Positions 34,576-45,053 of a DNA stretch of 64,000 bases are shown piece by piece. The number at the start of each line of letters is the position of its first letter. Positions within the stretch are counted from its first letter, which is position 1. A model generated the notes under the pieces. It did not search any database. It saw only the letters and a list, made by a program, of their open reading frames with translations, and had not been told where the DNA came from. Origin of the DNA: Pelobates cultripes. Lineage: Eukaryota; Chordata; Amphibia; Anura; Pelobatidae. The stretch spans positions 199,812,611-199,876,610 of the forward strand of contig OW240914.1 of the NCBI GenBank assembly GCA_933207985.1, in the 5' to 3' direction. A program made the translations under genes and the position numbers.

Positions 34576-35165
34576 TAGGAGTGGAGAAGAAAAAAAATGG
34601 GGGGGGTAACAGAGAGAGGGGTTGGGGGAGAGGAGAGGGCTAGACAAGAGGGAGCTTGTGGAGGGGGTTATACAAGACAGGGGGGAGAAGGTTAAGAAGG
34701 GGAAGGGGGGAGAGAGGTGGTGGGGGAGAGAGAGAAGGTAGGAATGGCGAGGGGGAAAGGAGGTGGGAGTTAGAGGAGGTAGGGGGCAGGAGAGAGAAGG
34801 GTGAGGGGGTAGAGAAAAGAAGGGGGATGGGGTTGGGAATAGAGGAGGGAGAAAAGGGGAGAGGGGAGAGAAGGGGGATGAGGTTGGAAGAGAGTGAGAA
34901 GGGGAGGGGGAAATGGGGAAAGGAGGGGAGGAGGGGAAAAAGGGAGGAGAAGGAAGGGGGATAGAAAGAAGGGAGGGAAGGGGGAGAAGGTAAAGGGGAA
35001 GGGGAGAAGGAAGGAATGGAGGGGGAAAAGGGGAGGAGGGGGAGATGCGATGGGGAGGGAAGGGGGAGAGGAGGGAGGAGGATGGGGGGAAAGGGAGCGA
35101 GGGAGAGAAAGGATCAGGAGGGAAGGAATGGGGGTAGAAAGGAGAGGTGGAAGGGGAGGAGAGGT
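34576..35165 (+). repeat. Polypurine tract of about 590 bp (GGGGAGAAGG-like)
   Basis: The plus strand is almost entirely A and G, with many runs of four or more G and only isolated T or C interruptions. It is a long purine-pyrimidine asymmetric tract able in principle to form triplex or quadruplex structures. The Arg/Gly/Glu-rich open frames across it result from purine-only codons. Confidence 0.9.
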
Positions 35166-36278
35166 ATCGTACGGTTCTCAGGTACCGGTCGTCACAGTGG
35201 GTGAGGGCAGTCAGGCTTATGAATCATCCATAGCAAGTCCAGGGTGGTGAACTCCATGCGGGAAGGACTATAAAGTCATAGTCTTCATTATGAAGGGACT
35301 CCTGCAGCATGGCTGGCCGCTTGGCACGGTCGCCAATCCCTCTGGGGCAAGGCTGGCAGTCCCATCATGTCAGGCAGTTAGAAATCTGAGGGGTCAGGCC
35401 ACCTCATGTTTAGCGGGGGGATGGATATGAGGGTCCCCAAGTGTATGATCATACTTTCTTTTTAACACCCGCTTTCACCAAGGGTTACAATACTTTTGTC
35501 TTATCCTTTTTTAATTAAAAACATAGTCAATCAAGCTACATATATGCAAATTTAAAATAAAATGTCATAAAATGATTACAATGAATTTGGTTTAAGCATG
35601 CAGTCAAACGATATGATGAGCGATTATTAATACATCCATATTTATAAGAGAAAAAATAATCTATTCTCTTCGAAGGATGCAGTTTTTAGTTTCCGCAGTT
35701 TATTACAATAATTACTCCTCCTAATCTTCAATGTCATTGTGTGAATCCATTAAGGGGCTTATTGACTAAATGTTCAACTAATACGTATTTGCTAAATTTA
35801 AGTCAAGAAAGGCAACTCAGCGATATTGTTACATTGAAGAGAGTTTTCAAAATGAATATTAGAGGGCAAAAATGTATTTTTACTCAATACAATTCACTCT
35901 CTAATGAATAAACTTTGATTAAACTTGGTCTGAGAATAAACTACCTAAAGATAGCTGTTTTATATGCTACATAAATCAGTGTGAACATAGCACAACAAAT
36001 CCTATTTTCACATACCATTAGAGGTCATTTATTAGTGTCATGTTTATTTATATATGAGTCATGATAGATAAAGCATGTCCACCCTGGGAGGAAATTATCA
36101 TGGAAATAATTACTGTAGTTTAAAATTTAGCTTACCTAGGTTTATGATTTTTGTGAAACAGATGGACATTCAATTTATTATAATGTTCTGCTACATATGT
36201 GTTGAAGACAAGGTAGCCAAAAGACCCCTGGCTGTTGACGGACTACAAATACCATGATGCATTGCCTATTTACCTATT
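35166..36278. other. Unclassified DNA
   Basis: No gene seen. A CTACAAATACCATGATGCAT block at 36243 resembles a terminus common to many small vertebrate MITEs. Confidence 0.35.
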
Positions 36279-36328
36279 TACCTATTTTGGACCTAACAGT
36301 CTGACAAATGTTAGGTCCAAAATAGGTA
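36279..36328. repeat. Perfect 20-bp hairpin with 10-nt loop
   Basis: TACCTATTTTGGACCTAACA (36279-36298) is exactly complementary to 36309-36328. It probably marks the end of a small palindromic MITE. Confidence 0.8.
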
Positions 36329-36351
36329 ACAATTTGCTTTTTCACCACCAC

Positions 36352-36700
36352 TGGTTAAAAGAGACACTCTAAGCACCAGAACCACTACAATGTAATGTAG
36401 AGGTGCTGGTGTAAAGAGCCTAACTTTGCAGGCTGACAATTGTGAACACTACCATTTTTCTAAGAAAAGGCAGTGTTTATATTTTCCACTAAGGCCACCT
36501 ATAATGACTGTCACTCAGACAGACACTAGGGGCACTTTTTGGTGTAGTGCAGAACCAATTCACCTTTATGGGGAGATGCTGATTGGTGCAGTGATTGCTA
36601 TGCATACAGACTAGCCCCCAATATCCCTCTATCGAGAAGCATTGGATTGGCTAGGAGCGATGGGACTGGAGTCCCATCAGAACTCCTAAGAGTTTTTGTT
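36352..36700 (+). mobile_element. MITE relic of the CACTATAG family
   Basis: Starts AAAGAGACACTCTAAGCACCAGAACC, a decayed form of the AAAGGGACACTATAG start. It has the same internal landmarks as its relatives: the GTGTTTA/TAAACAC-like hairpin and a GAGGAGATGCTGATTGG-like block near 36570. Confidence 0.55.
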
Positions 36701-38239
36701 TTTTTTTATCAATTCCTTTTATCACCATATTTAAGAATAAGATGAAATTATGTTGAAATTATAATTTGAATTACACTGGACGTTTTCATATCTATGCAAA
36801 CTCATTTCCCATAAGATGTACTGCAAATGAAACAAGGCAGTCTTAAAACAAATAACTTTTAAATCAATTATGCAATCAAGAACTTCTATTTTCTCTATTT
36901 TTTACTAATGAAATCTAGAGAAAATTAGTAGATTGCAAGTAAATAACACTGTGCTTCAGGATAAAGTAATTAAGAACCTAAAATAAGAATGCACACTTTT
37001 TGGCTAGACCAATGTACACTGTTTGTCTCAATATATATATTTTTTTAATGTCTTAATTTTTGTTGATGATTTATGTTTACTTTAGATGATACAAATTGCA
37101 TAAAGTGAAGGCTCTGAATTAAAACCGAGAACATGAAACCCTGTAAATGTTTTTTTTCTGCAATAAAAGGACCATCTGTTTTCTAAAATGTATATTGTAT
37201 ATACCTCACAGATACCACCCTCTAAACCCCTATTTACTGTTCTCACAATATCAGGTGTTAAAAGGAAACAGAAGGACAACTATGCCCCTGTCGAGGTTTT
37301 CTCTGTGATCATCTGGTCACTCTTACCAAAATCATTTACAGAAAGCTGTTAAAGTAATTAAATATGTATTTGTTCAATGGAAATATTGCCAGTGCTCTTA
37401 CAATACTCAGGTGTTACATATCTGCCTGTTGTCCCAGATTTCCGAACCAGCTCCAGTATTATCCTTCTGTCCTTCTATGCTGCCACCATGAGTTTTAAAG
37501 GGAAACTGTCTATTCTCCAGAAATTACACTCTGATCAAACTGAAAATCAACTGAAACGTGTCAACCTTTTTTGTCATAAATGTAGGTAGTCAAACAAACT
37601 CTTTGCTAAGTTTGATTTCTTACCTTGTGTACGTGAGGCACCACTCAATTCCTCTCTGCAGCTGTAAGTAAAAGCTTATGTTAATTTTCCTGAGCTTAGC
37701 CCTACAGTGCATTACCAGCTCATTGGTTGAGAGCATCAGATCAATAGTTTCAGCCAGTGATGCAAGTCCTGCACTGTAGGGTTTAGCTTAGTGAACAGAG
37801 CTTCCAACTGCAGAGAAGCTGGGGGCAGAGCTCAGTGGACCCAAGGTAAGAAGTCAAATAGTTAGTAAACAATTTGACTACTTACAAAGTGGTCACTCCA
37901 GTCACAATAACCACAAGGTGGGCTAAAGTGGTCATAGTGTTTGAAAACTTCCTAGAAATTTATAATTCAGATTTTTCACAATTCAGTGCAGTCTAGGCAA
38001 AGCTCAGTGCAAACAATGCAAATGAGGAGGAGAAATAAAAGCATTATGGAATTGTTTGTTAAATATGAATGGTTAGTAAACTTTATATTACAAATATGGG
38101 TAAACTTTCTTCACTTTCAGATTGTAGTGGTGCTAGGGAGACAGGCTCAGGCACCGAGTTTGTGGAACCACCATCCTCTATGCCTAAGGTGAGCAAGAGT
38201 GCAGCACATTGACAAAAAGGACAAGGTGAGGCCTGATAG
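36701..38239. other. Unclassified, mostly non-coding
   Basis: Another weak MITE-like stretch lies at about 37490-37960 (TTTTAAAGGGAAACTGTC on the left, complementary-looking AGTGTTTGAAAAC on the right). Nothing else is recognised. Confidence 0.35.
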
Positions 38240-38278
38240 AAAGCAGTTGTTGTTGGGGGGATACTATCTTAAGGAAGT

Positions 38279-38735
38279 GTGGAGTTGGATAATAGTGGCC
38301 TTGTGAGATGTCTTCCTCAAAGAGACAGCAGTCGTATTTGTAATATTGTGAAAGAAGCAAAGCAGGAAGGGGAATTGGATGTACTTGTCCGTCTAGGGAC
38401 AAATGATTTAGCTTGTAATGAGGTTTCTGAGGTAAAGGAAGTGCTTTGTGTTCTTGCCAATGATATTCGGCAGGTTGTGTCCACCACTGTCATTCTCTGA
38501 AGTTCTGCCTGTGCATAACATTCAGAATGACAGGCAGATGCATATTAGGGTCTTTAATTGTGGCTTGGTGAATGGTGCTGGGAACAAGGATTTGGCTTTG
38601 TTTCTCATGGTAGCTCTATTTGGAATAGAAATGAGCTGTACAAAAAAGATGGTTTGTATCTTTCTCAAAAGAAAAAAAATTTTTCTCAGCGAGCAGTTCA
38701 GAGGTTTTGCTAGGATGTGTTTAAACTAGGAGGGG
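38279..38735 (+). pseudogene. CR1-type LINE ORF1, esterase (SGNH-like) domain remnant
   Basis: The first frame (38279-38500) contains ELDVLVRLGTNDLACNEV, the GTND block of the esterase domain known in ORF1 of CR1-like LINEs. After a frameshift near 38495 the reading continues with NCGLVNGAGNKDLALF, then WNRNELYKKDGLYLS near 38619-38665. Related domains have DGLHLS there, with a catalytic Asp-x-x-His; the His is Tyr in this copy. The nucleophile Ser would be upstream and is not visible. The domain is proposed to act in membrane or lipid interactions, but its role is not settled. Broken by the frameshift and the lost His. Confidence 0.7.
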
Positions 38736-38913
38736 GGACAAAAGGGTGATAAAACATAAATCCAACTGCCCCCCAAAACAAGGACAGAAAGTAGCTGTAG
38801 CGAGTGTGTTAAAAAATGATAAGCTTAGAGTCATGTCTACAATTCTCGCAGTTTACGGAATAAGATCCATAAACTTGTTGCAATAATGGCAACTGAGAAT
38901 GTAGATTTAGTGG

Positions 38914-39898
38914 TGTAACGGATCACCTGGCACCTTGACTGGGTACCTCCGTTGAAGGATGCTCCTAGTGCTTCCTGAAGACTCCAAGCACTGCAGCAGA
39001 CACCACAACCACCACAGACTCTGCAACCGCTGGATCTTGACTGGAATCTCGCCTTCTTCCTTCCACCCTGGATCAGCTTCTGTCCTCCAGGACTGTGTGA
39101 GAAAGAACTCTTCCTTCCACCCTGTATGAACCTCCAGCATCCAGGGCTGTGTGGTGAAGACCCCTCCTCCAAGGAGAGCGTGTCAGGAACAAGCTCTTAA
39201 AAGAGCTAAGTGATTCAAGCTCGGGGGAGCATGCAGAGCATAGCAATCCCCAGTGTGATTATAACAGCTCCCTCCAATAACAAGACGAGGCTACATTTAG
39301 AGGGATCAAGAAGAACTGTCTAAACCTTTATTTCCCTTGGGACCAGCCCATAGGGTCACAACATTAACATTGCTGTGAAAACGCAATAAAATCACAAACA
39401 GTCAAACCATAGCAGGCAACACACAGTGACTTATCACAACACAATGGCACATTTTTAAAGGGGTGGGGGAGACAATATTTAACAGAAAATATCTCACGTG
39501 TCTGCAAAATTAGCAATATGCAAATCTACCCGAAAATGCAAATGAACCAGTCTTGCTATTCAGGTAGTGCATATTGCTGTTGCTACCAACAGAGGGCACT
39601 AGACAGCTCCATAGCCAAACCCACCTAGTTGGTAGCAAACCTCAGCAGTACAGGAGAGCAGGCAATACATTACACAGTACACACACACACTATAAACAAT
39701 TACGTTACACACACCTTGCACCTATAATGGGTACAGGGTGACTAAAACATAAGAGAAATAAAGCAATCTACATAAATAGTCTGTCTGAAGGTAGAATAGG
39801 GGCTTTAAATCCAAATACATCAAAGAGTCATAGTCACAGGGGAGGAGGCTGGCAAGCAGGCCTCTCCAGGACCGAGTGGCGAAGGGCACTTCGTCACA
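38914..39898. mobile_element. Solo LTR (985 bp) inside the LINE endonuclease
   Basis: It starts TGTAACGGATCACC and ends CTTCGTCACA, the TG...CA rule for LTRs, and is flanked by a 5-bp duplication AGTGG (38909-38913, 39899-39903). Removing it with one copy of AGTGG rejoins the LINE endonuclease frame (DLV / VTETW) without a shift, so the boundaries are precise. Orientation is uncertain: AATAAA occurs on both strands, and the minus-strand start would be TGTGACGAAGTGCCC. No internal retroelement sequence remains, consistent with LTR-LTR recombination. Confidence 0.85.
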
Positions 39899-39903
39899 AG
39901 TGG

Positions 39904-41065
39904 TTGTTACTGAGACATGGTATAATGAGAAAATGACTGGGATATAGCTATACCAGGGTACTCTTTATATAGAAAAGACCTAGAAGGCATGAAAGTTGGA
40001 GGAGTGGTCCTGTATTTGAAGGATAGCATAAAATCTAACCTAATAAAAGTTAGTGCGGCGAACATAGTCTGTTTGGGTTACGTTAGAATTTGAAAATCCC
40101 ACAGTAACTCATGTAGGTGTGATTTACAGGCACCCTGGACAAATAGAAGAGTTAGATAATTTACTAGTTGAGGAAATAGCTAAAATGACAATGAAGAGAG
40201 AAGTTATTATCATGGGTGATTTTAATCTTCAGGATGTGAACTGGAAAACCAAAACTGCTGCTTGTGCCAGGAGTACACATATTCTAAACTCCCTACTGGG
40301 ATTGTCTCTAAAACAAGGAGTTGAGGAACCAACTCGTAAGGATGCCATACTAGATTTAGCGTTAACAAATGGCGATTGTGTATCAGATATTAATGTAGGT
40401 GAACGTTTAGGATCTAGTGATCACCAGTCAGTGTGGTTCAATATAAGAAAAGCGACTGAGTCACACCACATAAAAACAAAAGTTTTAGATTTTAGAAAAA
40501 TAGACTTTTATAAAATAAGAATATGCGTAAAGGAGTCCTTATCAGACTGGAGCAGTTTAAATGGAGTCGAGGAGAAATGGGATTATTTAAAAGTTGCACT
40601 ATTGAAAGCAACAGAAAATTCCATTAGGTTTGTCAGGAAGCGCAAGAAAATTAAGAAACCACTGTGGTACTCCACAAAATAGTACAAAACAAAAAGTTAG
40701 CATTTAGTAATTATTATAAAAAACCTAGAGTGAGGAAGACAGACAGATCCATAAGATCAGGCAGAAAGAGGCAAAGCAAGTTATAAGAGCCTCCAAGGCA
40801 CGCACCGAAGATAGAATAGCACAATCAGTAAAAAACATGGATAAAACATTTTTTAGATACATAAGTGAGAAAAGAAAAGTAAAACAAAGATCAGTTAGAT
40901 TAAAAACAAAAGAAGGAGGGTATGTAGAAGAGGATAAAGATCTAGCTGGCTGCCTCAATTAATATTTTTGTTCAGTATATACAGATGAAAATGAAGAAGA
41001 GGGAGAATATGATAGAAACATTTAAATACATAAAGGGAATCAACACAGTAAAAGAGGACACTATA
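39904..41065 (+). pseudogene. CR1-type LINE apurinic endonuclease and linker
   Basis: The domain begins before the solo LTR (TENVDLV near 38890), resumes at 39904 (VTETWYNEKMTG) and has a stop soon after. The longest clean frame is 40119-40682. It carries MGDFNLQDVNW (the D-x-N active-site block), LGSSDHQSVWF (the SDH block) and the C-terminal linker WDYLKVALLKATENSIR. The catalytic Asp, Asn and His residues are all visible. A stop at 40680 and the missing RT make it inactive as an element. It would normally nick the target DNA. The short stretch at 41008-41060 (MIETFKYIKGIN) matches the later RT C-terminal region, showing the deletion joint. Confidence 0.82.
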
Positions 41066-41070
41066 TTTAA

Positions 41071-41680
41071 AGGGACACTATAGTTACCTGAACAACTTCA
41101 GCTTAGTGAGATTGTTCAGGTGAGAACTATAGCTCCCTGCAGCTTTCTCATGTAAACACTGTATTTTCTGAGAAAATACAGTGTTTACATTGAAAGCTAG
41201 GAACACCTCCAGTTGCAGTCACTCAGAGTAAACCAGAGGGACTTCGGAGTTGATGGAGGCATAATATGCCTCCATCCACTCAGATCTGTTGTCAGCAGAG
41301 CACAGGGCAGCACTGTGCACAGCATCCTGTGATTCAGTATCTCCTTCCTCTGCATGCAGACACTGAACTTTCCTCATAGAGATTCATTGATTCAATTCAT
41401 CTTTATGAGGAGATGCTGATTGGCCAGGGCTGTGTTTGAATCATGCTGGCTCTGCCCCTGATCTGCCTCTTTGTCAGTCTAAGCCAGTCCTATGGGGAAG
41501 CACTGTGATTGGATCAGGCTACCACATGTCAGCAGACTGCTTGTTTTTCTGAGTCTAACAGCGTGCAGATTTACAGCTTCAGGCTTGAATACAGTAAGAT
41601 TTTTACTATATTTATGGACTCATGAGGGGCCCAGGGGGGCTAGATGGTAGTGTTAACACTATAGGGTCAGAAATACATGA
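41071..41680 (-). mobile_element. TTAA element, CACTATAG family, uninterrupted relative
   Basis: Left end TTAA (41067-41070) + AGGGACACTATAG. The right end is truncated after GTCAGAAATACATG, short of the expected terminal repeat. Its interior is the reverse complement of 14250-14700 plus 19871-19989, without the hAT insertion found there. Confidence 0.75.
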
Positions 41681-41682
41681 GG

Positions 41683-41784
41683 GTAGTGGACGCATGGAAT
41701 AGTCTTCCAGCTGAAGTGGTAGAGGTTAACACAGTGAGGGCGTTTAAGCATGCGTGGGATAGGCATAACACTATCCTAGACTAA
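41683..41784 (+). pseudogene. CR1-type LINE: last codons of the polyprotein
   Basis: Reads VVDAWNSLPAEVVEVNTVRAF and ends at a stop at 41782-41784. This is the conserved end of CR1/L2-like polyproteins (compare MWNSLPEEVV in the copy at 2852-4851). It shows that the LINE once extended to its natural end. Confidence 0.8.
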
Positions 41785-41799
41785 AGATAAGGCCAGGGA

Positions 41800-42580
41800 C
41801 TAGAGTTGAGCGAACCCGAACTGTACAGTTCGGGTTCGTACCAAACATTACAGTTTTTGGACCCCGGACCCGAACACGGACATTTCACTGTATGTTCGGG
41901 TTGGAGTTCGGTGTTCGGCGATTTAATGGCGCGTTTTGAAAGGCTGTAGGGCAGCCAATCAACAAGCGTTTGACTCGTGTGCCCTTAGAGGCCATCACAG
42001 CCATGCCTACTACAGGCATAGCTGTGATTGGCCAATGCAGCATGTGAGCTATCTACCAAAAGGCTGAAAGACCTAAATTGGTCTTTCAGCCACATTTACT
42101 AAAGATTACTTAGTATTAGTAAATTCAGCCCCTACTCGCTATACCGCGGGTAGGGGCATGTCTAATAAACAGTGAGCAGCCAGTGGCCAATGGGTGGGGG
42201 CCCTAAATTTAGAATAAGAGGGGGACTGTTTTCCTCCCCCTTGGCCCCCACCCCTGGGTGGTGGGTGGGGGCGCTAAATAAGATTGAGGGGGGGGAATTT
42301 CCCCACGCTGTCTAAAATGACACAGAGCACTCTGAGTGGTTAGCTTGAAATCCAGCCAATCAGAGTGCTCTGTGTCATTTTGCACAGCGTGGGAAAGTTA
42401 CTTGTTTTTTGTTTTTTTTTAACAGTGAGCAGCCACAGGCTGCAAGAGAAGTTCCGAAGTCCCGAAATGCTGAAGTCCCGAAATGCTGAAGTCCCGAAGA
42501 TGGCGAAGTTCCGAAGTTGGCAAAGTTCAGAATGCCGAACCGAAAATTTTCCCCATGCACATGCCTAATATATATATATA
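41800..42580. mobile_element. hAT-like non-autonomous element (GAGCGAACCCGAAC type)
   Basis: It begins TAGAGTTGAGCGAACCCGAAC and ends in sequence rich in GAAGTCCCGAA and TTCCGAAG repeats. The general type resembles the hAT MITE at 9195 (TTCGGG-rich ends). I could not find a clean target duplication, and the right end runs into a (TA)n tract at 42568-42590. Confidence 0.5.
42302..42393. repeat. 34-bp near-perfect hairpin arms
   Basis: CCCACGCTGTCTAAAATGAC on the left is complementary to GTCATTTTGCACAGCGTGGG on the right, and the arms continue through CAGAGCACTCTGA/TCAGAGTGCTCTG. The loop is about 24 nt. It lies within the hAT-like element above. Confidence 0.8.
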
Positions 42581-42590
42581 TATATATATA

Positions 42591-43755
42591 ATACACAAGA
42601 TCCAGCGCACTCACCTATCCACTAAACAGCAACTTCAATGTTGAAAGATTTTATTTGTTTTGTTAAAAACACCTAATCTAGGCAAAAATAATGGGGGTTT
42701 AGTTACATTATATGATCATACATTGCATAAGCCTGCCACAAAGTCAAAGTACCCCATCTTTGGCAGGTCCCACACTAACAGCCTAATGTCTGCTCTTATG
42801 AGATTAGCCCACTTACTTGGGTAAAAAATTCCATCTGGGGCTTTCTGCAGTACAAGGCTATATATTAACACAGTATCCAAATATGTATACTAAAATGGAA
42901 CCAAAACATAATTTATATTCCATTATTCGCTGTTGTGGACAAAAATATTAACCCAATTTATACTAGTAAAATGTCTATTTACTCAACATAACTGTAATCA
43001 GCATTATTCAATTTACTATGTGATTTACCTAAAATGGCCGCTAGGGAGTTTCCCCTTTAACATTGACTAACACCCTCATTAACAAGATGGTGCTGGAATC
43101 CGGGGGAGACCTCCAGGAGACCAGTGACATCACCCCCAGTAGGCAGAGTATTAAATGAACCACTTAACACCTAACCAATTATTGATGTATAATTTCATGT
43201 TATTTATGACAATGAAACCAAGACAATGAGTAAGCGCTAAATAACACAAATAAGCAGCAACCCTAAAAGGGAATCCCTCAAAAACCCTTTAGGATAAAAC
43301 ACAAAAAATACAGAAAAAGGGCTGCGCTTAGATAAAAAGTATAAAAGTCCAGATAAAATAAATAAATAAAGGAGAGAAGGTCTTATCTTGCAATATCCGT
43401 AGTGCTTAGTCCGAAACAGTAATCTTGCTTTCTGTCTTTCTTGTGGACTGTCTCGTATGTAAGAGATAAAAACAGATACAAAACCACAATGGTGCAGTAT
43501 ATCTTAATGTGAAAGGAATAAAATATAAAAGCTAGATTGCGAACTCACATATCCAAGAGCTAGAACCTGCTCTGGTATAGAAGGCGTACAGCGGTTTAGA
43601 TCCCCGCTTATGGGATATGGAATGGTTATCCTTCACGTATTTCCTCCTTCCGTGGTGTAAGAAATGCTCAAATAAAAAGAGACAGCCAATAGTGTTCTCT
43701 GCGTAAAATTTAAAATCAAATCTAAAATAAAAATGGATACTCACAAGACAGGAGC
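42591..43755. other. Unclassified DNA before the large inverted repeat
   Basis: No gene. A block at 43220-43560 with TCCAGATAAAATAAATAAATA and other A-rich segments is probably repeat-derived. Confidence 0.35.
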
Positions 43756-44071
43756 AGGTCAACTGCTCCTGGTATTTCGCACTGGTGGAATAATCCCCAC
43801 CTAGGATTGCTTGGATTGTATAAACGCGTTTTGCCAATCGGCGTTATCAATATGATAATATCATATTGATAACGCCGATTGGCGAAACGCGTTTATGGTT
43901 TTTTATATTGTGTAATGTTACAATTAAAGTATATTTTATAATCTTTTATTGTACCACTTATCTTTTAATACACATATAATTATTATTACTACCTGGCATC
44001 ATTCGCTGGACTCCAAGCAATCCTAGGTGGGGATTATTCCACCAGTGCGAAATACCAGGAGCAGTTGACCT
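43756..44071. repeat. Large inverted repeat with perfect 60-bp outer arms and a 77-bp palindrome
   Basis: 43756-43815 is the exact reverse complement of 44012-44071 (60 of 60). Inside, 43820-43857 and 43859-43896 pair with one mismatch around position 43858. About 115 bp of AT-rich sequence separates the palindrome from the right outer arm. The AACGCGTTT/CGAAACGCG block is reminiscent of MITE ends. No target duplication was found. Confidence 0.9.
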
Positions 44072-44146
44072 AGTAGAAGAACTACTGAGCCTGATTGCCC
44101 AAATAGGGACTTCAACGTTTGCCCATACTGGTCATGTGTAGGTTGG

Positions 44147-44770
44147 ATGACCAGGGGAAAAACAGTAGACCAAGACCTGATAATTCAGAGGTTACCTACT
44201 ACCCCTCATTGTAAATCATTGGAGTGTAATCCTGTACATATGACAATTTCTAACCCCCAGCAATGTATTAATAAGTTTGGGAATCTTTTCGGTTTCCAAA
44301 TATATGGTACAGGGACAGACCCAGGAGCCATCCTATATATAGGCCTTGAAACCGAGACCCTGAATGCCCAAACTCATCAGGTATTCCATTCCTTTTATGA
44401 GGAGATGAGTGTTGAAGATGAAGTTCCCTACACTGTTAAAAACCTGTTCATTGATCTGGCTGAGAGTATTGCAAGTAGTCTTAATATAACTAACTGCTTT
44501 GTATGTGGAGGTTCAAATATGGAAGACCAATGGCCATGGGAAGCGAGAGAAGTATGGTACCCTGGTTCTAAAACAAATGAGCAATAGATGCCTTTCCACT
44601 CCAGTAATCAAGCAACCATACAGGAAAAATCTAAATTACAATTAAAACCATCCATAATCGGTCATGTATGCTTAGCTAGGGGAGGCCCAATGTATTAAAC
44701 ACGTAGGTGAGTTGACTTTTCTAGGGCAAAAAGCATATAATGCTAGTAGCTATACTACTACCTGGTGAAC
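44147..44770 (+). pseudogene. env: Endogenous retrovirus envelope fragment (surface subunit)
   Basis: The open frame 44147-44587 (146 codons) carries SLNITNCFVCGG and QWPWEARE, typical of the surface part of class I (gammaretrovirus-like) endogenous env proteins: an N-glycosylation site, a C-x-x-C pair and the WPWEARE box. A further related piece (LTFLGQKAYNASS) appears near 44712 in a different frame after stops, so the gene is broken by at least one frameshift and stop. No signal peptide, furin site, fusion peptide or transmembrane part is present in this window, and no gag or pol of the same provirus was found. It is a decayed, non-functional relic. The left flank is the arm of the large inverted repeat. 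Confidence 0.7.
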
Positions 44771-45053
44771 AGCATTCCCTTACAATCATGACCCTCAGGA
44801 GCACCTGGAAGGGGAGACAGGGTCCCGAAGGGTCTGTGGTAGCAAAGAGGCCTTTAATGGGAAGAAGCCAAACAAAGAATCCAAGAGAACAGGAGCAGGA
44901 GACGTGGAAAAGGAATCCAAAGTCAGGCAGCAGACAAAAGAAGCTGATCAATCCAGAGTCAGGTCTGGCAGCAGGCAAGGATAATCAATCAGGGAATCAA
45001 GGATCAGGAACTAGGAACATAAGCTGAAAATCAGGGTAATAGGCAGGTATATA
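44771..45053. other. Unclassified repeat-like DNA, left of a hAT insertion
   Basis: Composition and AGGCAGCAGAC/AGTCAGG-type motifs suggest an LTR or LINE UTR piece. It probably continues at 46252-46795 after the hAT element. No family assigned. Confidence 0.35.

Larger units (their letters stand above)
38240..41784 (+). mobile_element. CR1-type LINE, plus strand, RT deleted and interrupted
   Basis: Order on the plus strand: ORF1 esterase-like part (38279-38735), endonuclease start (about 38885), nested solo LTR (38914-39898), rest of the endonuclease (39904-40682), linker (to about 40990), a short C-terminal RT piece, a nested TTAA element (41071-41680) and the last codons of the polyprotein (41683-41784). 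The bulk of the RT is missing between about 40990 and 41010, presumably through an internal deletion. The 3' UTR is cut by the next repeat near 41800. Confidence 0.78.

Noticed and set aside
34656..35250. Arg/Gly/Glu-rich frames
   Set aside because: Purine-only sequence can encode only Arg, Gly, Glu and Lys codons plus a few others; no start context or conserved domain.
43820..43896. Palindrome as replication origin or protein-binding site
   Set aside because: It sits inside a larger inverted repeat of MITE-like type; nothing supports an origin function.
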